A DNA stretch of 19,074 nucleotides from the NCBI GenBank assembly GCA_937910905.1, contig CALEPV010000049.1:1-19074 (forward strand). The letters run 5' to 3'. Source of the DNA: an uncultured Prevotellaceae bacterium (lineage in GTDB: Bacteria; Bacteroidota; Bacteroidia; Bacteroidales; Bacteroidaceae). The notes below the pieces were generated by a model, which ran no database searches, was not told where the DNA came from, and saw nothing but the letters and a program-made list of their open reading frames with translations. The position numbers and the translations under genes were made by a program. The first letter of the stretch is position 1; the number at the start of each line of letters is the position of its first letter. Below, in pieces: positions 14,240-19,074 of this stretch.

Positions 14240-14379
14240 TGCTCATCTGGCACCGCATCTGCCACCTCTGCGCGGAATCATGCAAATATGTCGCAGATTC
14301 AGTAGCGATTGTCGCAGAAAATACCCAACTTTGCGGAGCAAAAGGACATCACACTACACATCGCACCTTTTACATCAGT

Positions 14380-15831
14380 ATGAGACACCTCCCTTCCCTC
14401 GCGCTGCTGCTTGGCCTGTCGCTGAGCACGGCTGCCAAGAGCCCCGACGTGCAGGCAACAGTAGAAGTGACCGACGCGCTGACGGTGAACAACCGTCCTG
14501 CTGTGGCCGACAGGCTGTTCCGCTCGAAGGCGGTGGAGCGCAAGATAGAGCAGATAGCTGGCCAGCTTACGAACAGGCGGCTGGCGTGGATGTTCGTCAA
14601 CTGCTTCCCCAACACGCTGGACACCACCGTGCACTACGAGGAGAGCGGTGCCGATGGGCTGCCCGACACATTCGTATACACAGGCGACATTCACGCCATG
14701 TGGCTGCGCGACAGCGGAGCTCAGGTGTTCCCCTACGTGCGGCTGGCTCCGCAGGATGCCCACCTGCAGCGTATGCTGGCTGGTGTGATTCTGCGCCAGC
14801 TGAAGTGCATCAACCTGGACCCATACGCCAACGCCTTCAACAAGGAGCCCAACCCCAACGGCGACTGGATGCACGACATGACGGCGATGCGGCCCGAGCT
14901 GCACGAGCGCAAGTGGGAGATCGACTCGCTGTGCTACGTGCTGCGACTGGCCTACGAGTACTGGCGTGTGACGGGCGATACCAGCGTGCTGAGCGACCTG
15001 TGGATTGACGCCGTGCAGAAGATATTGGCCACCTTCCACGACCAGCAGCGCCGCGACGGACGCGGCAGCTACCGGTTCCAGCGCCGCACAGAGCGCCAGC
15101 TGGACACGATGAGCAACGACGGATGGGGTGCGCCGGTGAAGCCCGTGGGTCTCATCGCCTCAGCTTTCCGCCCGAGCGACGACGCCACCACCCTGCTCTT
15201 CCTCGTGCCAAGCAACTTCATGGCTGTGCACCAGCTACGCAACGCGGCCGAGATACTCTCCACTGTGAACCATCGCAACGACCTGGCCGACGAGTGCCGC
15301 GTCCTGGCCAGCGAGGTGGAGACAGCTCTGCGCACCTATGCCATACACGAGCACCCGAAGTACGGACAAATCTACGCCTTCGAGGTGGACGGCTTCGGCA
15401 ATCAGATGCTGATGGACGATGCCAACGTGCCTTCGCTGCTGGCCATGGCCTACTTGGGCGATGTGCCAGCCGACGACCCTATTTATCAGAACACGCGCCG
15501 CTTCGTGTGGAGCGAGGACAACCCCTACTTCTTCCGCGGAACAGCCGGCGAGGGCATAGGCGGCCCGCACATAGGCTACAATATGCCTTGGCCCATGTCC
15601 ATCATGATGAAGGCCTTCACCAGCCAGGACGATGCCGAAATCAAGGGTTGCATAGAGATGCTGATGCGCACAGACGCGGGCACGGGCTTCATGCACGAAT
15701 CGTTCCACAAGGACGATGCCACCCGCTTCACCCGCGAGTGGTTCGCCTGGCAGAACACTCTGTTCGGCGAGCTGATAGTAAAGCTCGTGGACGAGGGCAA
15801 GCTGGAGCTGCTGAATAGTATTGAAGTATAA
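14380..15831 (+). CDS. Glycoside hydrolase family 125, exo-alpha-1,6-mannosidase, secreted
   Basis: GH125 (older DUF1237) enzymes release terminal alpha-1,6-linked mannose with inversion, acting on N-glycan or yeast-mannan ends. The protein has 483 residues with a signal peptide (MRHLPSLALLLGLSLSTAA), so it probably acts in the periplasm or at the surface. Family blocks are GDIHAMWLRDSGAQVFPYV (102-120), INLDPYANAFN (144-154), the RPELHERKWEIDSL stretch (171-184), SAFRPSDDATT (261-271), GTAGEGIGGPHIGY (387-400) and MHESFHKDD (438-446). D267 and E440 are likely general acid and base, since their 173-residue spacing equals that recalled for D220/E393 of the Clostridium perfringens enzyme. The frame runs 70 codons further upstream to 14170, but that part lies in the hairpin/leader and lacks family similarity. 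No SusC/D pair is nearby. Confidence 0.93.
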   Translation: MRHLPSLALLLGLSLSTAAKSPDVQATVEVTDALTVNNRPAVADRLFRSKAVERKIEQIAGQLTNRRLAWMFVNCFPNTLDTTVHYEESGADGLPDTFVYTGDIHAMWLRDSGAQVFPYVRLAPQDAHLQRMLAGVILRQLKCINLDPYANAFNKEPNPNGDWMHDMTAMRPELHERKWEIDSLCYVLRLAYEYWRVTGDTSVLSDLWIDAVQKILATFHDQQRRDGRGSYRFQRRTERQLDTMSNDGWGAPVKPVGLIASAFRPSDDATTLLFLVPSNFMAVHQLRNAAEILSTVNHRNDLADECRVLASEVETALRTYAIHEHPKYGQIYAFEVDGFGNQMLMDDANVPSLLAMAYLGDVPADDPIYQNTRRFVWSEDNPYFFRGTAGEGIGGPHIGYNMPWPMSIMMKAFTSQDDAEIKGCIEMLMRTDAGTGFMHESFHKDDATRFTREWFAWQNTLFGELIVKLVDEGKLELLNSIEV

Positions 15832-15867
15832 CCCTAATATACCAACCAATCCCCCCAGCTGCATTTG

Positions 15868-15903
15868 CTTCCTCCCCCCCTTGGGGGAGGTTAGGAGGGG
15901 GCT
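15868..15903. repeat. G/C-block intergenic repeat, third copy
   Basis: CTTCCTCC, a C-run, TTGGGGGAGG, TTAGG and AGGGGGCT follow in order, the same arrangement as the copy at 11854-11888 and the inverted form of 11789-11820. It fills the gap between the GH125 stop and the DUF4250 start and folds on itself through the C-run/G-run core. Confidence 0.75.
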
Positions 15904-15913
15904 AAATAACTAT

Positions 15914-16114
15914 ATGGACTACTTACCACAAGAACATGCGATACTGGTATCAAGCGTGAACATGCTGCTGCGCGACGAGGAGTACGACTCGCTGGAGTCG
16001 CTATGCTACGCCTTCGACAAGGAACCTGCCGACTTAAAGGCCTACCTGCAGGAGCATGGATACGTATGGAGCGAAGAGCAGAAGCAGTTCCGCCCAGCAG
16101 GCTATGACGAATGA
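15914..16114 (+). CDS. DUF4250 family small protein
   Basis: The 66-residue soluble protein begins MDYLPQEHAILVSSVNMLLRD and continues YDSLESLCYAFDKEPADLKAYLQEHGYVW. This closely follows the DUF4250 pattern (MDxLPxDPxxLLSxVNxKLRD...SLExLCxxxxxD) found in gut Firmicutes and Bacteroidetes. The fold is probably a small helical bundle and the function is unknown. The frame runs 31 codons upstream, but that part reads through the G/C repeat, so the start is at 15914. It follows the GH125 gene by 82 bp and precedes the 87-residue gene by 10 bp, so those two small genes are likely co-transcribed. Confidence 0.88.
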   Translation: MDYLPQEHAILVSSVNMLLRDEEYDSLESLCYAFDKEPADLKAYLQEHGYVWSEEQKQFRPAGYDE

Positions 16115-16124
16115 CAAATGACGA

Positions 16125-16388
16125 ATGATTAGCCGCGACAGCATAGAGACCGCCTACAGCTTCATGCACCAGAAGCGAAACGTGTACATACACTCACGCA
16201 TGGAATGGCAGCGCGATGACATAGAGTATGCCATCGCATCGTATGTCGACAACATGAACCCGGAGCTGCTCGCCGCCATATCCGACGGCAGAGCAGACTT
16301 CCTGAAGGACCACCGCTGCTTCGAGGACGACATCACAACAGCAGTGGAGCGGCTCGGAAATGCGATGGGAATGAAGAATGATGAATGA
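16125..16388 (+). CDS. 87-residue conserved hypothetical protein
   Basis: The protein begins MISRDSIETAYSFMHQKRNV and continues with an MEWQRDDIEYAIASYVDNMNPELL segment (26-49) and DFLKDHRCFEDDI. It has no signal peptide or membrane span and looks like a small acidic helical protein. I recall similar short proteins in Bacteroides and Prevotella but no name or function. It begins 10 bp after the DUF4250 stop. Its last five codons (MKNDE) already lie in an AATGA-type intergenic repeat, so the natural C-terminus may have been altered by that repeat. Coding is supported by length, tight spacing and an ordinary protein-like composition. Confidence 0.75.
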   Translation: MISRDSIETAYSFMHQKRNVYIHSRMEWQRDDIEYAIASYVDNMNPELLAAISDGRADFLKDHRCFEDDITTAVERLGNAMGMKNDE

Positions 16389-16675
16389 TGAATGAAGAAT
16401 GATTCAACTTTCGCAAGCAATGAACATGCTGAAAACAAGCCCCATAGGGGCGAAAGAACATTATTTATTACGCCCTTACAGGGCGGCATTGTTTGTGTAA
16501 CACCTACATCCAGCGCTTTGCCCTGGGCTATGTTATCATCGGCCTTACAGACCGTTTAGGTTACCCAGCAAAACTTGAAAGAATAATATCTACCACTTCA
16601 ATGCATGGGGCACTCTTCATTCATCATTCTTCACATTCTGCGCATTCTTCATTCATCACTCTTCACTCTTCGTTC
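16370..16675. repeat. Composite REP-like intergenic element with inverted flanks
   Basis: Between two convergent genes lies a block flanked by AATGAAG/AATGATG repeats on the left (16370-16403) and CTTCATT/CATCATT repeats on the right (16612-16675). A perfect 15-bp inverted match joins 16387-16401 and 16643-16657. Inside are small palindromes: GCCCC-ATA-GGGGC (16439-16451), CGCCC-TTACA-GGGCG (16471-16485) and a CCAG...CCTGG stretch near 16510-16527. From memory the GCCCTTACAGGGC and GCCCTGGGCTAT words are common intergenic repeats in Bacteroidetes. The flanks run into the 3' ends of both genes. No transposase is encoded. Confidence 0.6.
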
Positions 16676-17465
16676 AATAAAGCAGGCTCACACCTGCTGA
16701 CAGCCCGTTCAGCCGTGGGCCGTACTCTGTCTGCAGCACGTTGCAGGGGCTGTACTTGAAGTACAGGCCATAGCCCTTGTAGCTTACATTGGCAAAGAGG
16801 TCGGCACTCAACGACACATGGCTGATGTCGTTGCTGGTGTCCTTGTAGTTGTGACCGTCCAGCTTGTAGCGGGTCTTGAGGCTACCGTGAGGCGTGTAGT
16901 TCACGATTGCGCCTGCCACGAAGCGCACCTGGGCCTTTGTGCGGAAGTGCACCAGCAGCGGCAACTCAAGGCTGAAGAAGTGCAGACGCGAGAACTTGAT
17001 GTCCGCTCCATCGGGATAGGGTGCTATCACGATGTCGGCATCCTGCTTCAAGAAGCGCGTGCGCCCTGTGGTGCGATAGTTCTTCCAGTTGAGCCACAGG
17101 CCCGTGCTGGCTGCCACCCACTTTAAGTGAGGCGTGAAGTTGAAGTTCAGCATGTGCCACGTCACCTCGATGGACTGACCGAAGTTGCTGCTGAAGCTGG
17201 GCGATGTGTTCAGGGCTGAGACACAGCCCAAGCTCACTCCGCTGATGTTCAGGGAGTAGCACTCATCGGAGTCGCGCGAGGAGCGAGTGAATGGCAGGGA
17301 GAAGTCGACCATGGCGTGGAAGTCGCGCGACACAACGATGGTGTCGCTGTCGTTGGCCACGATGATTGACTTAGTGGAGGCGCTGACCACAGTCGTGGTG
17401 TCGGCCTCGTGCGCTGCTACACACATTGCTATCATAGAGCAGCACAGCATAAGGAGCTTTCTCAT
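16674..17465 (-). CDS. Outer-membrane beta-barrel protein of unknown function
   Basis: This 263-residue protein has a signal peptide (MRKLLMLCCSMIAMCVAA) and a body of alternating polar and hydrophobic strands ending in GVSLLY, the terminal aromatic typical of outer-membrane barrels. Strand-like pairs include FNFTPHLKWVAASTGLWLNW (about 107-126), FSLELPLLVHFRTKAQVRFVAG and LFANVSYKGYGLYFKY. It resembles small PorT/OmpW-like Bacteroidetes barrels, but no named family can be assigned. An upstream ATG at 17498 overlaps the stop of the preceding gene (ATGA) and would add 11 AT-rich codons; the inner start fits the signal peptide better. It is the last gene of the sigma-factor cluster and may be its envelope target or sensor. 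Confidence 0.8.
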   Translation of the reverse strand: MRKLLMLCCSMIAMCVAAHEADTTTVVSASTKSIIVANDSDTIVVSRDFHAMVDFSLPFTRSSRDSDECYSLNISGVSLGCVSALNTSPSFSSNFGQSIEVTWHMLNFNFTPHLKWVAASTGLWLNWKNYRTTGRTRFLKQDADIVIAPYPDGADIKFSRLHFFSLELPLLVHFRTKAQVRFVAGAIVNYTPHGSLKTRYKLDGHNYKDTSNDISHVSLSADLFANVSYKGYGLYFKYSPCNVLQTEYGPRLNGLSAGVSLLY

Positions 17466-17494
17466 AGTAGGTTCTATATTGCTATTGTTATTAT

Positions 17495-17980
17495 TCATTT
17501 GCGCTTGAACAGCTGTTTCAGGCCATCCATAGTGGTTGTGCCCTCCATATATACTATGGTGGCTTCGGGGCTGCCGCCCTTGCGGAGCGACAGGTTGCGG
17601 TAGAACACGTAGCGATAGCGGCCTGGCCGCTGGCGGTGCGGCGTGTCGTTGCGCAGGCAGATGAAGGCGTAGTAGAGCCGTCCCTGTATGTGCCCCAGCT
17701 CCTTGCTGAGGGCATACAGCGTATCAGCCATCACCGCCGTTTCCATCTCGGCGAAGGCCTCAGGGTTGTCCTTCACGGTGATGCTCTTGTAGAGCGTCAG
17801 CTTATACGGCTTTAGCTCCTCGCCCTCCACCCACACGCGGGTGGCGGTCTCATAGTATGGCTTCGAGCCGTCGAACTGCGACTCGATGGCCAGCCGCCGC
17901 TGTGCGCAGGCCGGTGACAGCCCCAGACAGCAGGCTATCACTGCCACCAGGCACCTGATGTACGGTATCTGTAAGGTCAT
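17495..17980 (-). CDS. Small secreted DUF6108-like protein
   Basis: The 161-residue protein has a signal peptide (MTLQIPYIRCLVAVIACCLGLSPACA), then a mature part beginning QRRLAIESQFDGSKPYYE. The mature part contains YKLTLYKSITVKDNPEAFAEMETAVMAD and ends GSPEATIVYMEGTTTMDGLKQLFKRK. The order (FDGS, a YKLTLYKSI strand, VYMEGTTTMDGLKQLF) matches what I remember of DUF6108, a Bacteroidetes family often encoded beside ECF sigma genes; the name is from memory. Its role is unknown and is probably periplasmic. A second ATG at 17995, five codons upstream, is also possible and would leave 7 bp after the anti-sigma stop. Position within the operon suggests it modulates or is controlled by the sigma system. 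Confidence 0.75.
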   Translation of the reverse strand: MTLQIPYIRCLVAVIACCLGLSPACAQRRLAIESQFDGSKPYYETATRVWVEGEELKPYKLTLYKSITVKDNPEAFAEMETAVMADTLYALSKELGHIQGRLYYAFICLRNDTPHRQRPGRYRYVFYRNLSLRKGGSPEATIVYMEGTTTMDGLKQLFKRK

Positions 17981-18002
17981 TGTACAATGTATCATATCGG
18001 TA

Positions 18003-18485
18003 TTAGTTTAGTTCGTTGAACATGTCCTGTAGCGTTGCTCTCACATTGTCATCGTCCGATGAGTAGTCGATGTTGCCCCACGACTGCCGCATGGCCGCCA
18101 TCACGAGCTCTCGTTCCTTCACCTCCTGGCCATCGATATAGGCTATGTGGATGTCGTCGCTGTACCACTGGCGAAGCCCGATGATGAACGCAGCACCCAC
18201 CAAGCAGGCCGCTGCAGCTACGGCTATGGCCCTGCGCAGGATGCGAAGCCGTGAGCCTGAATGCTCCGCGGATGCTTCAGCACGAGCCAGCGCACGCTGC
18301 GTTGCAGCTATGCCCATCACAGCCCGTGCCTCATCGAAGCAGGCTTGCTGCTCGGCGGTGAGCCCTGTGCGGCTGGCATCCGATGCCAGGTAGCGCAGCA
18401 GCCGTGCCTCTTCACTCTCGGTGGTCTGGGCATCGAAGTAGCGTTCTACCAGCGTCAGCCAATATGTAAGATCGTTGTCGGTCAT
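18003..18485 (-). CDS. Single-span anti-sigma-factor-like membrane protein
   Basis: This 160-residue protein has a cytosolic N-terminal helical part (LTYWLTLVERYFDAQTTESE, residues 6-25; EEARLLRYLAS at 25-35), one membrane span (about 86-104, AIAVAAAACLVGAAFIIGL) and a short outer tail of about 55 residues containing AYIDGQEVKERELVMAAM. The N-terminal pattern is that of Bacteroidetes anti-sigma factors that hold ECF sigma factors. It lacks the large FecR domain of polysaccharide-sensing anti-sigma proteins, so a SusC-type partner is unlikely. It starts 1 bp after the sigma gene stop, a strong sign of coupled expression. Assignment rests on topology and neighbourhood rather than a clear catalytic motif. 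Confidence 0.8.
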   Translation of the reverse strand: MTDNDLTYWLTLVERYFDAQTTESEEARLLRYLASDASRTGLTAEQQACFDEARAVMGIAATQRALARAEASAEHSGSRLRILRRAIAVAAAACLVGAAFIIGLRQWYSDDIHIAYIDGQEVKERELVMAAMRQSWGNIDYSSDDDNVRATLQDMFNELN

Positions 18486-18486
18486 A

Positions 18487-18987
18487 TCATATAGTGTTTC
18501 GTTTGCGATACTCGTCTCTCAATGCGCGCCGCGCACGTGACAGTTGCATTCGCACTGCCGTCTCCTTCATCTCAAGCGCAGTCGCTATCTCAGCATAGCT
18601 GCGACCCTCGTACTCGCGCATACGAAGTATGTCCTGCTGCAGCGGGCTCAGCAGCTGGCACATCATCTGCTCCACCTCTGCCAGCACCACCCTGGCCTCA
18701 ACAGCATTGGCGGCATCTGCGGCCAATCGTGCATCATGCGCTGGTGTGAGCGGCTGTGTGGCGTGCAACGAGCGGTGGAGGTCGATGCTCAGATGGCGCA
18801 GGGTGGTCACTGCGAGAGCCTCGGCATCGCTGCTTGTGGCTATGTCGTCGGCGTGTGGCCACATCCTGACAAAAGCATCCTGCAGCGCATCCTCGGCGTC
18901 CTCCAGCGACGGGAACATACCACGAGATTGCCGCATATACCGCTTATGCAACCTGGTGAATGTGGATATAAGGATGTCTTGGCTCAT
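18487..18987 (-). CDS. ECF-type RNA polymerase sigma factor (sigma-70 family)
   Basis: The 166-residue protein has only sigma regions 2 and 4, as expected for an ECF factor. Region 2 contains DAEDALQDAFVRMWPH (30-45), the core-polymerase contact, and LRHLSIDLHR (63-72). Region 4 spans about 104-163, with LSPLQQDILRMREYEGRSYA (113-132) and the recognition helix KETAVRMQLSRARRALR (141-157). It heads a compact minus-strand cluster (sigma, anti-sigma, DUF6108-like, barrel) with 1-bp, short and overlapping junctions. ECF units usually activate their own promoter, but the 87 bp upstream holds only an AT-rich stretch with no clean TAnnTTTG box, as would fit an ECF-specific promoter. The signal sensed is unknown. 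Confidence 0.95.
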   Translation of the reverse strand: MSQDILISTFTRLHKRYMRQSRGMFPSLEDAEDALQDAFVRMWPHADDIATSSDAEALAVTTLRHLSIDLHRSLHATQPLTPAHDARLAADAANAVEARVVLAEVEQMMCQLLSPLQQDILRMREYEGRSYAEIATALEMKETAVRMQLSRARRALRDEYRKRNTI

Positions 18988-19074
18988 CTATGCTCGAATG
19001 CCTCTCTAATATAACAAACTATTGCTGTCCGCTAAAAGTCAAAAGCGCAAAAATTATCTTCCGCAATGCCTTTA
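18988..19074. promoter_or_regulatory. Upstream region of the ECF sigma operon (window edge)
   Basis: These 87 bases lead into the sigma gene on the minus strand and are AT-rich. A minus-strand TAATTTTTG near 19047-19055 resembles a -7 box but has one extra base, and a TTG (19064-19066) is only about 8 bases away. No standard promoter is therefore shown. The window ends before the neighbouring gene. Confidence 0.25.

Larger units (their letters stand above)
13797..14379. other. Divergent regulatory gap between etfB and the GH125 gene
   Basis: This 583-bp region has no convincing gene. It contains the etfB promoter, a degenerate 22-bp tandem repeat (13929-13994), an 86-bp hairpin with internal 22-bp spacing (14092-14177), an 11-bp direct repeat at 22-bp spacing (14207/14229), and GTCGCAGA twice at 21-bp spacing (14290/14311). 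A weak -7-like CAACTTTG at 14326-14333 could serve the GH125 gene; its first base is off-consensus and the TTG at 14309-14311 is only 14 bases away. It is unusually long for this otherwise compact stretch of genome. Confidence 0.6.

Noticed and set aside
13929..14240. Possible CRISPR array because of regular 22-bp repeats
   Set aside because: Units are degenerate, adjacent without spacers, and no cas genes are present.
14170..14379. Start of the GH125 gene at 14170
   Set aside because: The extra 70 residues are Cys/His-rich, begin inside the hairpin and hide the signal peptide, which starts cleanly at 14380.
16493..16759. Plus-strand open frame of 88 codons between the convergent genes
   Set aside because: It reads through the REP-like palindromes and CATTCTTCA repeats and ends antisense to the barrel gene; the translation is repetitive Ser/His.

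Overview
The window reads as a chromosomal stretch of a GC-rich member of the Bacteroidales, most likely Prevotellaceae or a close relative. The reasons are the promoter words (TACCTTTG / TACTTTTG, the Bacteroidetes -7 element TAnnTTTG), the lack of clear Shine-Dalgarno sites, the type IX-style C-terminal tail on a secreted protein, DUF4250 and DUF6108-like proteins, and an etfB-etfA-acyl-CoA dehydrogenase cluster as found in Porphyromonas and Prevotella. The genus cannot be fixed from the sequence alone.

Layout. From 115 to 13796 everything lies on the minus strand. In transcription order (right to left) it starts with the electron-transfer operon etfB-etfA-acd (13796-10028). Next comes a 1065-residue secreted DUF3472/discoidin/ricin-like protein, followed by a 61-residue conserved-style peptide gene and a Gph-like HAD phosphatase. 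After these come a DUF554 membrane protein and tsaE, then alaS and gpmI. From 14380 to 16388 the plus strand carries a secreted GH125 exo-alpha-1,6-mannosidase, a DUF4250 protein and an 87-residue protein. From 18987 back to 16674 the minus strand carries a compact four-gene cluster: ECF sigma factor, one-span anti-sigma-like protein, small secreted DUF6108-like protein and an outer-membrane beta-barrel.

How the genes fit together. alaS, tsaE and gpmI are housekeeping (tRNA charging, t6A tRNA modification, glycolysis). The Etf/acyl-CoA dehydrogenase genes form a redox module for short-chain acyl-CoA metabolism. GH125 and the DUF3472 protein belong to glycan handling in the periplasm or at the surface. 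The sigma/anti-sigma/secreted/barrel cluster looks like a self-contained envelope-response unit.

The least ordinary DNA is non-coding. The 583-bp divergent gap between etfB and the GH125 gene holds several sets of direct repeats at a 21-22 bp pitch. It also holds an 86-bp near-perfect hairpin with A- and T-tracts, shaped like a two-way terminator although it lies between divergent genes. Three G/C-block intergenic repeats, a 66-bp inverted repeat upstream of the DUF3472 gene, and a composite REP-like element between convergent genes complete the picture. I found no phage, IS transposase, CRISPR array, tRNA or rRNA. No wholly new protein system is evident; the best candidates for novelty are the 22-bp-phased regulatory region and the small-peptide/DUF3472 pairing.
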